Below, one piece after another: positions 52,609 through 63,808 of a DNA stretch of 64,000 bases. The notes under the pieces are model-generated. The model did no database searches. It was not told the origin of the DNA and was given only the letters and a program-made list of their open reading frames with translations. Source of the DNA: Cyclospora cayetanensis (Eukaryota > Apicomplexa > Conoidasida > Eucoccidiorida > Eimeriidae); contig NW_020312767.1 of assembly GCF_002999335.1 (NCBI RefSeq), positions 1 to 64,000 on the forward strand, in the 5' to 3' direction. Both the position numbers and the translations under genes were made by a program. Within the stretch, counting starts at the first letter, position 1. Every line of letters begins with the position of its first letter.

Positions 52609-54219
52609 TCACCTGAAGAGCAGGGCGAGGTAGAGCCCAGCAATGATCCCTAAGATAAGGCTGATGACTGCCGCAGGCCCCACATATTTCTTTTCATCAT
52701 CTGGGGCCTTGCCAAGACCATACATGAATCCGAGCGTTGTAAACCATCCATGAGTCGTGGACAAGACGGCCATTTCGACCATCTGGAACCAAAAAGAGTT
52801 GAATACGGAGTTATTCTGCAGATGCTTGCTGAGGAAGAAAGGAATATAGAGCAGGAATCGTCCGAGGCACATCCATGGCAGTAGCTTTGGGGGAAACAAG
52901 ATAATGTTCGTAAGCCACCTGAAAATTGTCAAGGTGCAGAGACACCTGCCAAAGGAGTCGCCAAATGGGAAAATTCCTAGGATCCATACATAGTAGTTCC
53001 TCGGGGGGTCAGTAATCCTCCACTGCAGGGGTCCGACCCGAGGGAATAAGTTGCAAGTAATGAAAAATACAACAAAAATGCAAAAGATCTCTGTACCAGA
53101 TATCTTAAGAACTCTATAACAGACGCCCTTCCGAACCTCCGACCCATCGACGGCCTGGGAGGCCTTGTTTCCTGGTACTTCCAAGTCTGTTGCTTCCTCC
53201 GTGCACGGAGTATCGCAAGGACCCAGCTCCTCTAAGCTCCGTGGGGACTGAGATGGTGCTACGTCGGTGGTAACCTCGGTGATTTCCGTGGGTCCCGTCT
53301 TCGATGTTTTTTTTGGCTTTGGGGTGGATGCCTGTGCATTTTTAATTGCACGTGCTGCTGCAGGCTGCTTCATGGTGCGGTATATAAGAACGAGTGTGAT
53401 GATGCAGAAGGCAGCACTCAGTGCTGAAATTACATACAACAATATCACCACATCATGTTGCATCCTCAGGTCTATGACGGTGAAGCAGAGAACAGCCATA
53501 AGGACAACGGAGAAAACGGCACCGATAGCTTGGCCCGTTGTGTATACCGCTATTTGATTGACGGGCATTACCGAAGAAAATGAGTAGCCGGAACCTTGGA
53601 GAAACCCACTGGCGGCCCCCAGAAAAAAGCAGAGAATATGCAGCAGCGCAATACGAAGTGTCACACTCCCATACATAATGCAAGGGGTAAATATCGCACA
53701 GAGGATAGCTGTTAAGGATAGTCCCTGGTACAGCCACCGCTCCCACATGGCCCCAACAGCCATCATGTAAGCCTGAACAATCAGATTTCCAACTTGAAAA
53801 ACCCCTAAGAGCGAGTTTCCCGCGTCCCAGTTATCGAGGAAATGCTCCGTCATGTAGGGCAGCACATAAAGGACGTTTGTCCATGCAAAGAGAGAGCACA
53901 TCCCCAGAAAGAAAAATGCAAATGTCATTATCCACCGCTGCCCCCGCGTCACAACCTGCTGAGACTTCTCCTCTGATCCCTTCCGGACGTCCGGAAGTCC
54001 ATCTCCCTCCATGGAGAGCTCTGATGGTCTTGGGAGACCCTCAGTGGAAGAGGGCCCCTTATGGTCTCCATCGTATGAACCAGTTTTTCTCGGCATTGTC
54101 AAAGTCCAACGCTGCTCAGATAGATGCTTAACAAAGGAGACTGTTGGGGGACTTGTGGCATAGGGGGTGGGTGGGCCCACAATCAATTGACCAACGGTTC
54201 TGTGCGCCAAGGTGAACAC
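52609..54219 (-). CDS. Equilibrative nucleoside transporter (ENT/SLC29 family)
   Basis: Imports nucleosides or nucleobases across the parasite plasma membrane. Intron-free frame of 536 residues; a downstream Met (MPRKTGSYDGDHKG, residue about 42) is an equally good start. About 70 polar residues precede roughly eleven membrane segments. Family features: first segment FFFLGMCSLFAWTNVLYVLP, the GAASGFLQGSGYSFSSVMP stretch of helices 4-5 with the following TTGQAIGAVFSVVLMA, a long charged central loop (about residues 275-350, with Lys/Thr/Glu runs), and the C-terminal half with LLPWMCLGRFLLYIPFFL and THGWFTTLGFMYG. It ends in a hydrophobic helix (LILGIIAGLYLALLFR). The loop between helices 6 and 7 is the usual ENT site for a large cytosolic segment. 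Being next to a purine phosphoribosyltransferase fits a role in purine uptake. Confidence 0.9.
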   Translation of the reverse strand: MFTLAHRTVGQLIVGPPTPYATSPPTVSFVKHLSEQRWTLTMPRKTGSYDGDHKGPSSTEGLPRPSELSMEGDGLPDVRKGSEEKSQQVVTRGQRWIMTFAFFFLGMCSLFAWTNVLYVLPYMTEHFLDNWDAGNSLLGVFQVGNLIVQAYMMAVGAMWERWLYQGLSLTAILCAIFTPCIMYGSVTLRIALLHILCFFLGAASGFLQGSGYSFSSVMPVNQIAVYTTGQAIGAVFSVVLMAVLCFTVIDLRMQHDVVILLYVISALSAAFCIITLVLIYRTMKQPAAARAIKNAQASTPKPKKTSKTGPTEITEVTTDVAPSQSPRSLEELGPCDTPCTEEATDLEVPGNKASQAVDGSEVRKGVCYRVLKISGTEIFCIFVVFFITCNLFPRVGPLQWRITDPPRNYYVWILGIFPFGDSFGRCLCTLTIFRWLTNIILFPPKLLPWMCLGRFLLYIPFFLSKHLQNNSVFNSFWFQMVEMAVLSTTHGWFTTLGFMYGLGKAPDDEKKYVGPAAVISLILGIIAGLYLALLFR

Positions 54220-56975
54220 CGTCTCTTTGAAGACCGGCGGATGATGCTTATGGATAGTCAGATGTGAAGTGGAGAACGTTCGATAAGTGGAAACACAGAT
54301 AGAAAGAGCTGAGCATACGAACGGGCCTTTGCATAAGTGCTGCAGGAAGACAGTGGGGCAGCAGGAAGGCCGTGGTTTCGCTGCGCAAAATGCAGACCGG
54401 CATTGCGCGGTATGGGCAATTTATAGTGACATGCCCCACAATTCTCTAGCTTAATATTTGAAGTGCGACGTAAAGCAGTTCATCAGGGACACGCTGTACT
54501 TCCTCGCTTGTAATAAGTGTGCCGTAAGAACAGAGAGAGCAGCGTCCTCATCGACTGCAAGGATCAGCTGAGTGCCAATGCTCGAAAACAGCAGGCCTGT
54601 GCTTTCGTAAACTAAAAACACCTACTTCAATTGACTTTTTTGGAATCCCATGCCATTTTAAAGTGTGTGCAGGTTTCTGCTGGGCGGTATAATGCGCCAG
54701 CCACGAATTAGTCGAGGCCTGTGCACACTACAAAGCCAGAAAAGGCGAAGGCGAGGGCTCAGATGCACCTGAAAGCCTCAATCCCATAGGGACACCACTG
54801 TACCCATATTTACTGTGGAGAATAACCTACCACGTAAATATTAATGTGCCCGGGTGCCAGCATTCCGTTGAATCTCTACCTATAGGAGGCCGAGCTATGT
54901 GGCTTCAAGTTTAACCAAGCTATTTCGAATTATTTACGATTTGTCCGAAGTGTTGGTGCAGGGTAAGAACAATCCTATTACGTAAGGATGAAAGCAGTGT
55001 GCCGGCTCCCGAAGTTGATACGTACAAGTGGGTTAGACTGCCTTAGGGTACTCGAGGTGCAGCAACTTGCATCTTACGTCTCCTTGTTCCCCTTTGTCAA
55101 ATCTTCTCAAAAGACTACAGACCCCTAAAAACCGCGATTCAGGAAGAGCTTAACATTTTTTCACTTACGAAGCGGTAGTGTGCAGAGGTGAATGGCCATC
55201 TACTGGAGATCCTGGAGTGTAAGCTACATTCCTCCTACGGCTACTCTTACAACGCACTGTAAAAAACGCACTTACATATAAAGGATTTTACTCTAATTTT
55301 CCATTAATAGGATCATCCATCAGCGCTTACTCGAAGGAGTTTTGGCCGGAGGGGTCCCATGTACGCGTGCCAACAGCTGCGCCCACTGAGCAGTTTAGGT
55401 ATTTTCACATTGCCGCAAGCAGCAAATTGGCATTCAGGGGCATAAAGTGCGATTTCGTGCCATGCAGCTACCCCTGTTCTTATGAAAGGGGAAATGCACG
55501 AACGGCTGTGCCAAGTGGTCAACCCCCATTAAATCCCATGAGCTGGGGTATAATAGCTAATGCCTAAGGACCCCTTAGGCCGCCATACTTTCCTAAACAA
55601 AGAAGGAGCCTATAAGATACTTTTAGATCTCAAATTTCTCCGTGGATATGTATCAAATTGCACATTCGGTCTGCCGACTCAGCGGGAACTACAAATTGGC
55701 TCCACAAAGCAAAGGACCCTAGATGTGCCCTCCGTACACCACACTGGCTTGTGCCTTGACGCTCTGAGCACTCTGCAGCTCGAAGTCTAGAATATGTGCG
55801 CAACAGTAAAATCCGATTCCAACAACGCTAGCTGCTTTTTTGCCTCCCATGCTTCATGACACCGTTTCGCATCACCCAGAAATTCGCTTACTTTTGCTGG
55901 AAATCCCCTATCGGAAAGCGTACTTTTGTAAGCAGCACGAGCACCCATATAGATTCACGCCTTATTTCTCGCTTTGCCGACTAGAGCTGTATAGGCATTG
56001 CAGATGCAGGACGCACTATATGAAGCTTTGCTGGTTTGTGTGCGGGCGTGAGAGAACTGCAGCGACAAAAGGAATTGCTCAAACACCAGGCAATAACACC
56101 GCAGTTGTAGCTCCAAAATTCAGCCTAAGGCGTTTACAAGGATTTTGACAACCGAGTGAGGGCTCGGGGAACCAACGCCTTTACGTCAGGTGTCCTTGCA
56201 GATGATACGAGGGAACGAGAGACAGGTGGGGTAAGAGGATCACCATGAAGCAGTTGAAGGATATGTGGGGCATGAGGTGAAACAGCTACACCGGATGAAT
56301 TTTCGGAGGGTAGATAGCAGCATGAGGAGCTACATATGGAAATACGTAAACAGGGCAACGGACGAGCAAAGCAAACGCAGATAATTTTAGCGAGCAACTG
56401 GAGAAGAAAACACGTTTCCCCTGTTCCTCTTGCCCTGTTCTCATTCAAAAGACCTTTCGTAGCACGCGAAGTCGACCTTGCAGGCTTCAGGCAGCCTGCA
56501 CCTAGTCGCACTACACCAAAGCATTTCCTTTATACTTGTCACACTTTAATCAGGCCTCGTTAACTATTCGCCGTCGACTTGGTCGCCGGCATATTTCTTT
56601 TCCCCAAGGAACGGTCTATCTAGCTTCATGTTATTGAGAATGAACACCGTGTACCTTAGCACCAAGCCTTTTCATGCAGCACGGTAGAAGCATTCAGCGT
56701 GCTTCTTGGTGTAGCAACGTGAACCTTAGCTGTTTTCCGTTCCTTTATGCCGGAACCTTGTTGGTTGAGGGCTTAAGGAGGAGTAGGCACTTTCCGACAG
56801 AGGCATATGACAGCACTATCTTTGTTATCCTAGGAAGGGGTATTGCAAAAAGCAGATGCGTGGACGGCATTTGGGTGACGACAAACTCCACGGATAAGGC
56901 TCAAGGCATATGCAAACACATGGGCATATTTACATACACCGTTATACAACTCACTTAGCAACGTAAACTATCAAC
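54220..56975. other. 2.7-kb gene-poor stretch
   Basis: Promoter flank of the transporter gene, then AT-richer sequence with only short overlapping frames. No domain, tandem repeat or RNA gene recognised. Fragments could be very old transposon remains, but I could not match them to the elements at 45-48 or 61.6-62.6 kb. Confidence 0.5.
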
Positions 56976-58132
56976 ATGAACGATCCACAGCTGCAAAAAG
57001 TGCCGCAAATCCTCAAGTTGATGGGTCCATTCTTCGGCGGTGATCGGCAAAAAAGTTCCGTGAATAGCCTAAGTAGCACCTGGTGAGCTATACTGCTGGC
57101 TTGCGGGTTATTTTTATGTGTGTAGCCGCCAAAGGTGGGGCACGCAGGAGCGAAAACATGAACGAGCTGTCCATTGACATGCGAGCTGAACTTCGACGAG
57201 GGATCAGTACGTCTCAGCTCAAGTATAGGAGAGCCTCGTTCTTTCGCTGTAGCGCTGGTTTTTGCCTGCATGGAATTTCACATGCGCGAGCATTGGCCTT
57301 CCCTCCATATCTACCTAATGACTGGCTACGGAATCCTTGTGCCCTTCTAAGCAATAGGCACAAGCACCGAACACCACCTTGTAATACCACCTCTGGCGCA
57401 TCTTCCTTTCTCCAAAGCCAAAGCAATAAAATGAATAGGACCTTTTTTTCACCCTTGTATTCGCCCGGCCAGCCTACTGGCTGCTACTGTGTTTGCTGGT
57501 GCAGCCATGACCTCACAGGTCGCCCGCGCGTGTCTGATCATCTGATGGTCTTCTTCCAATTCTCCTCGCCGAAGCATCTCCTTCGTTTCTCTTCTAAATA
57601 AATAAACTTGCACGTCTTGCTTTCCATCCTCTGTTTTCTGCAACCCAGTTGAGCCAGATTCCGTCCTCCTCCACTATCAGGACCGTCTGATTGGCGGCAC
57701 ATGCAAGGAAGAACAAGGACTGCTGCTTCTGCGCCAAGACCGTATAGTTCCCAACTTGGGCCTAAATCTTCTCGCTTTGCTCATTCCCATGTATTTTTCG
57801 CCCACTCTTGGACATATTTGGGCGAAGGGAGCCCCTGTCTTGCCCTCCCGCTACCTCTGTCCGAATACTCAAAGCGGCAGTAAGAAGGACGGTGGCCTTG
57901 TTGTTCGCCGGCATTCATCGAGGCGTAGCAACAGCAGGAACGATCTAAGGGCTGCCGTTGTCTCCCGCTAGTGCAGCTTCCCGCTCGCACCCTCGTTCTC
58001 CCGCTGCTGCAGTTGGTCGGCGTTCGTTTTGCCGCGTTGGGGGTAGCAGCCCAAGCCGCCGCTGTATCTGCCACATTTTCAGGCTGGATATACGCTCCTT
58101 CTGCGGATGATGGTGAAGCATGCGTCGTCTGA
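56976..58132 (+). CDS. Unknown protein, four-exon model
   Basis: Exons 56976-57082, 57148-57206, 57649-57879 and 58083-58132 give 148 residues with all phases closing. Start MNDPQLQKVPQILKLMGPFF; the next exons give SENMNELSIDMRAELRRG and EPDSVLLHYQDRLIGGTCKE, then LNLLALLIPMYFSPTLGHIW, and the end is SGSWIYAPSADDGEACVV. Donors are good (GTGAGC, GTACGT, GTAAGA) and the last acceptor is TTTTCAG. I recognise no family. The hydrophobic LLALLIPMYF patch is too short and interrupted to be a confident membrane helix. The final exon overlaps the proposed start of the next gene on the same strand, so these two models may be parts of one gene with a different junction near 57.9-58.1 kb. Confidence 0.5.
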
Positions 58133-60596
58133 GGCAGCGGCTCCTCCTTCAGAGGTCGCAGCTGCAGCAGCCGTGACGCAGTCGCCAGCAGGAGGGAAGC
58201 AGCAGGGCTTGCATGCTACCTGGGAGGCCCCTCCAGATGCCGGCGCGTCGACATGCGTGTCAGGCTCGGAAGGATCAGTACCCACTGGCAGCCAACAGCA
58301 GCAACCGCAAAAACAGCAGGAAGAGCAAAGTATGCAGCACTCTGCGCATAACACCGAAATACAGCCTGAGAGCTCCAGATCGCCGGATTCAGAGGCCCCT
58401 ATACAGAACCGCCAGAAGCAACAGCCTGAGCACGTGCAACAGCAGAGTGGGCTTTCTCTGCATGTGGCCGCTCTTCCTCCTTGTCCTACAGCAGCCCTCA
58501 GAGGCGCTAGCAGCGACAGTAGTAGCTGCAGCCTCCCTCCGGCACCGACAGCGTCGGAAGGGACCTCTTGTGTTGCAGCCGCACAGGGGCGTCGCGGCAT
58601 CAGCAGCAGTAGCAGCTGTTGCAGCAGCAGCTCTATTGGGGGCGAGCTAAGAGGGCTCATCAACGCCCTTGCTGCAGCAGAAGACACCTCTGCAGGCGGC
58701 GGTGAACTGCAGCAGCTGCTTCAACAATTGTTGGCGGAGCGGGACCTGTACAAGGCCGCATTCGGTGCAGCAAAGGAGGAGCTGAAGGTAGGCAAGACGC
58801 TTTGAGTTCGTACGGAGTGCGGAGAATTCCCGCTGCAGACGGTACTGCTCGCCCATATGCTTGTAGACGCTTTAGCTCGTGGTTGTATGTGCTGTTATTG
58901 GGCCCCGAGCCACAGCTGCGAGGCGCCAGGGAGTCGCCAAATCCCCCCGACGAGGCGCTGTAGCAGAAAGAGGCTGCTAGTTCGTTGCAGCTTTCCGTTG
59001 GCGGTATAGATCGACGGACCGCCAACCAGAGCCAGCACTCTTTGATTACGCGTAGATGCTGGCGAAGATCGCACCCAAGCGGCGGGAGCCAAGTGCCGCT
59101 TGCTGCTTACTGTGATGTGTCGGCGCATATTGCAGGAGCTTGAGTGCCGTCAGCAGCACCTGACGCAAGCCCTGAAGCACTCGGAGCACCAGCGGCGACA
59201 CGATAGCATGCAACAACAGCTAGAGGCTGCAGCTGTTGCAGGAGCCTCGGCGGCATCGCCGCCGTGTCCTTCATCGGAGGCGGAAGGCGCGGAGCGACGG
59301 TGGAATCCGGATAGCGACAGCAGCAACAGCAACGGTAGCAGCATGCCTCGGCAGCAGCAACAACAAGAGGCGTTTCGGGATGCTAGCGGAGCCCCTCCTA
59401 ACAGCAGCGGCAGCAGGGCCGACGGTCAGTACGCGTGGCTGCACCAGCTTCAAGCCTGCGTGGCGTCGGGCACCTATCCGCTTCCTGATTTGCTCCAAAA
59501 AAGCGTCGAGCAACAGCAGCAGTTGATTAGGCTTGCGGAGGGACTGCAGCAGGAGAGGGAGAGCTATGTGGAGGCTGTTGCGTGCTTGCACTCTCAGTAG
59601 GGCGAATTTCGTTCTGCATTTGTTGCTGACGCACTACATGCGCTTTTATTTGCGGATGCGTGTATGCAAGTCACGTCGCGTCTTCCTGTATGCATGGGGT
59701 TCCGCAGTCTCATGTTAAAGAACGGTATGCGATCGAGTGGGGGGACCCCCGTTCTCCTGTCGTATCCCGCTTCTCTATGCTGCTTTTGTTCTCAGATTGC
59801 GCGAAGCCCGTGAAGACGTTTCATTGTATCTGTCTGCACACGCCACGCATGCAGCGGATTTAACTGCGGAGTCGGATGAGGCCTTTAGGGCTGCAGACCT
59901 GTGGCTACAGTACGCTCTTCGTTTGGGCACCAGCTCCAAGTACTGGGGCTTGGGTGCGCTCCTGCACGTGCAGGAGGCGGCAGCAGCAGCAGCAACGACC
60001 GCTGGAAGACTGGAGACGCCTGCCGTAGCCCGTCCATGCAGAAGTGCGCAGGCAGAAGCGGAAGCCGCAGCTGCAGCAGGCGCTGCGGCTGCAGCTGCAC
60101 TCGCAAATGCATTCGATCCACCATCTGGGGTTTCTGTTGCACTGGCAGCTGCAGCCTCAGTCTTTGGCATGCAGGACGATGCTCTTGCAGATGAAGAGGA
60201 TCCTGCTGCAGCTGCCGGAGGTGCAAGCGCAGCTGCGGCGGCCGAGCTCGAGCGGCTCTGGTGGGGTCAACCAAGTGACGTCTTCGTTGAAAGGCAGCAG
60301 CTCCTGCGGCAGCACAAACAAAGGGAGCGAAACAGTAGGGTTCTATGGTTTCTAGAGTAAAGCCTGCACCCCTTTTAGGGAGCAGCTTGGTAGGCTCCCT
60401 TTCGGGGCTCCGTCTTGAGGCCTCCACGGCGGCTTCTTTTAGTCTCAGCAGCTTGTTAGATTACAAAAATGAGCATATGCGCCGCCAAAAAACCCTTGCC
60501 GACGTTTATCCTGCAGTGGCTACTACTGTCAAGGAAGTGCTCCACCAGAGGCGCTTTTTTTTAGCGAATGGATCTCCACACCTTGCAGAATCGTAG
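58107..60596 (+). CDS. Gln/Ala-rich helical (coiled-coil) protein, unknown function
   Basis: Exons 58107-58787, 59136-59581, 59796-60334 and 60379-60596 give 627 residues; all phases close. The last intron is only 44 nt. The N-terminal 180 residues are disordered and Ser/Gln/Pro-rich (MMVKHASSEAAAPPSEVAAA). Helical blocks follow: ELQQLLQQLLAERDLYKAAF continuing into ELECRQQHLTQALKHSEHQR, LLQKSVEQQQQLIRLAEGLQ, and across a junction ESYVEAVA-LREAREDVSLYL. The third exon holds AESDEAFRAADLWLQYALRL and long Ala runs coded by GCA/GCT. The C-terminus is LLDYKNEHMRRQKTLADVYP, VKEVLHQRRFFLANGSPHLA. The heptads suggest a structural coiled coil, perhaps cytoskeletal or nuclear, but no family is recognised. 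The start may lie further upstream, since the frame is open back to the acceptor at 58083. Confidence 0.6.
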
Positions 60597-61600
60597 TTTG
60601 CTGCTCGTCTGGATGAGACCACCTTCAACATTGCCAGCGAGTATCAGGGTACTACAGAAACAGTTGGTCATATTGGGCGAGGCCGAGTATCCCCTAGGAA
60701 CGGAAGACTCCTCAAGGGGCGCGTCCATGTATCCCGCAGCCAAGCAAATGAGGGGTGCGGCAAACACGTGCATACAATTGTAAGCGCCTCGGGGTGCTCC
60801 ACTGTACAGAGAGCGCTTCGTATTTATCATATACATACACATATATACGCGCAGGATTTCGAGTTTAGGTTTACAGGGACTACCACGCTTATAGCTCATC
60901 CTCTACTAGGTTCTCCCTAAAGCAACCCTTCCCACCTTAAGCTTGATACAAGACGAATGGGAAAAATTATCAGTGTCTCTTCAGAAGAGTTCTCTCCCTC
61001 CTTTCTGCTTCTCACTGTAACACCCGATCTCTCTCCGTATCAAGATGCTTAGCGCGACTCAAAACAAACTTGATAGAAGGTTATTCCGCATTTTCCGGAA
61101 GAACATTCGCCTCCCCCTGTCCGTGCCCCCCAGGGCTTTGACATAAGAAGGGCAGCAACGGCGCGCCTTGCTACACTGTACAAGCATTCGGAGGATTCAC
61201 GATTAGTTGCACACAACACCTAGCGCACATCCACACAATATTGCGACGCATTCTTTCGAGCTTCGGCTACTTTGCAGTAAAAGAGGTATATGAACAGACA
61301 CGCCAAGTAATCCATTGTTGAGCAAGTGTCACGCACAGTGCAGTGGAAAATTTCAAGTGGAGCGCCAAGCTACAGAAGGGCCGGTCACCACTACGTACCT
61401 CCCGCACAGAGAGCTTTCAGGTGTTTGGAAGCCCTAATTTTGTTCGCTGACCTGGGCATTTTTAAAGCGCGGCATTGCACGGGAGTATACTAAGGGCACC
61501 ACAAACGTGGTCGCAGACGCTCTCTGGCGATGCGACGGCAATTAACTATCGTGCAGCAAAACCTCTCTTTTCCGTGATGATTCACGGTTTCAGTCTAAGC
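60597..61600. other. Intergenic, no gene seen
   Basis: Contains the 3' flank of the helical-protein gene, with a short TATA/CATA-rich run near 60830-60855. No supported coding or RNA gene. Confidence 0.5.
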
Positions 61601-61629
61601 TGCGTGTGTTTTATGCGTTTGGCAGCCAT

Positions 61630-62560
61630 CGATATGCCACTATGTCTCATCCACAATGAAACAAGGCTGGAGCATTACAATGCTGAGGATTGCCTGCTGC
61701 GGTTGAAAGCAAAGCGGGGACTGCAGTGCATGTGTATTCCGACCTCGCTCCGCAGTGCCAGTTTGCATAAAGCGCATGGTGCTCATTTAACTTCAGGATA
61801 CAATGGGACCCTCACCACAATAAATTAGCTCATAACTGGTTTTTGGTGGCTTTGGATGCGCCTTGCAACAGAGGACGATGCTTTTTTTCCATGCCCAGTA
61901 TCACTACCACTTGGTTCCGCGCAGTTCTTCTGGACGTAGCCTTTTTGTAAAGCCTTTCGGTTCCCCAAGGGATCTGGACTGCTCTGGCCAATGAGTCTGT
62001 TGTTTGGCTGCCGGGGGACCAGGATCAGGATAACATCCTCGTGGTAGTCGGCAGGCTCAGCAAATATGCCCAAATCATCCTTTGCTTTGGCTCTAACTCT
62101 ACTCAGAATGGCGCTCAATTTATTAATCTTGTATCTAGAATGTTGACAGGATCCCCTGGAGCAACATTACCCATAGGGAACCGAAGTTCGTTAGTTCGCT
62201 CTGGCGTGCCATTCTACGCCGCTTACTCATTGACCATAATACGACCACTTGGGGAAAACCGTGAAACAGATGATTTCACGAAGACAATCATCAGCACTCT
62301 TATAAACAAATCGCTATTCTCTGGTTAGAACAGACTTATTGCATTACTTAATTTTCTTCCTTGTGCTAAGTGGGCTTGCACGTATTTCCTCGTCCACTCA
62401 TTGCTCTCGTGCATCCCTGGTTTGCACTGAGGAGCCCCTCTTCGATGCGGACCTAAACCTGGCGGTCCAGGGCCAGCAACCACCCTCAGCAGTAGAAAGA
62501 TTCAAAAAATAGCTGACAATGCCACGCGAATGTGTGCGCAGAGCACAGAAATGACAAGAC
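61630..62560 (+). mobile_element. Second decayed Ty3/gypsy fragment (integrase region)
   Basis: Aligns collinearly with 47.7-48.6 kb of the other element. Matching landmarks include GGTTGAAAGCAAAGCGGGGA here against GGTTTAAAGCAAAGCAAGGA there, TTTTTGGTGGC(C)TT(T)(A)GATGCG, AAGGGATCTGGA(C/T)TG, and CTCAGCAAATATGCCCA. Conceptual pieces include LHKAHGAHLTSGYNG (zinc-binding region) and GRLSKYAQII (integrase core). Frames are broken throughout. Only the region downstream of RNase H was recognised, so the copy is truncated or its 5' part has decayed beyond recognition. Same strand as the first copy, about 14 kb apart. Confidence 0.75.
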
Positions 62561-63808
62561 AATATTGTGGTAAGCGGCGGTCGGCTGAGTTTTTCAAGCC
62601 TCGACATTCGGTCTTGGTGTATCGGCAAGCCCCATGAGGTGCATCAGAAAGTGACCAGACCTTTAGGTTTGTAGCCAGGTGGATACAACCATTTTGCCAA
62701 CCTCTTACAATCACTGCCCTTTCTAGCTGTCGACTTCCCTAAAAGTTGGAGTTGCCGCAAAACCACCAATAATGGCTCCTTGAAAAAGTTTCAAAGCTTC
62801 GGAAGTATTCGCGGGCTTTGTAACGCAAGCAAATGACCCAAATCTAGGCGGGGGATATATGGGGGGTCACAGAAGTGCAGAATTCTAGGATTACTGAGCC
62901 TTGACGACACACTGGGCGAGAGCTTCTAGTGAACTGGGGTGGACAGCGCAAGCCTAGTTGCCGGCGCAGGAGCAGATGCGGGCTTCGTTGCCTGCAGAAT
63001 AATCTGTGGTGCTATTTGGCTAGCAACGCGGGCCGCCATAGACAGCACTGCTCGCGTTCCTTGTTGACTGCCTATCCCTAGCGCATGCTCTGCCTGAAAC
63101 ACCTACCTTCATTTATGTGTGCTGCTTGAAGCGTTACCATTGCTTGTTGCAAAGGTATTATCCACTAAAAGTTATATGTGAAAGCACTCTCAGGTATATT
63201 AGATGTCCCTACACTATTCTCTGAGCCTTGTTTGGGGAGCTGAAATAGACTATGCTGCATGTGCCCGCTATAGTAGCATGCAGCTGAGTACTCCATTAGG
63301 CGGGAATGCACTGCAACTGCAGAGCAAGTGTACATTTTGGATCCCTTGATGTCACTTACTTCTGCTTGATCCTAGTAGGAGACTCAGATATATAGGCGCT
63401 TCGACGACAGCGAGCCATTGCGTCTCCGCGGGCGTGTTGATTTGTTCCCTCGCTCGTTTATTGGTTAGTATGCGTGTTTTCCTTACCGTTGATTCCACGT
63501 TGCTGGCTGGAAACACTTCCGCTTTTTTATCTGCGCTATTTTGCGTTTGTGCCCGCATGTGGATGGTCTTTAGGGGAAGGGAGCCTTCAGCTGCCCTGCA
63601 CGCAATCGCTTTCGATGTAACGTACGGAGCCGGAGATCATGATTCTTGAAAAGCTGACAGGAAGCTACATTCGGGGAATTTCTACTACATTCGTTGTAAT
63701 CAACTAGCAATATTGACGGAGTGACTAATTGATTAGCCGTTCTATATCTTGTTTATTGTGTAGTACTTACGTAGACACGCGAGGAGTCAGTGTTGTATGC
63801 GCGTGCAC
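62561..63808. other. Gene-poor right flank
   Basis: No supported gene. Left part may still be retrotransposon-derived (3' of integrase); the right part leads into dispersed repeat copy C. Confidence 0.45.

Noticed and set aside
55079..55800. Possible third retrotransposon fragment
   Set aside because: Broken frames and AT-rich composition resemble decayed mobile DNA, but I could not align it to the two recognised copies or to a Pol domain.
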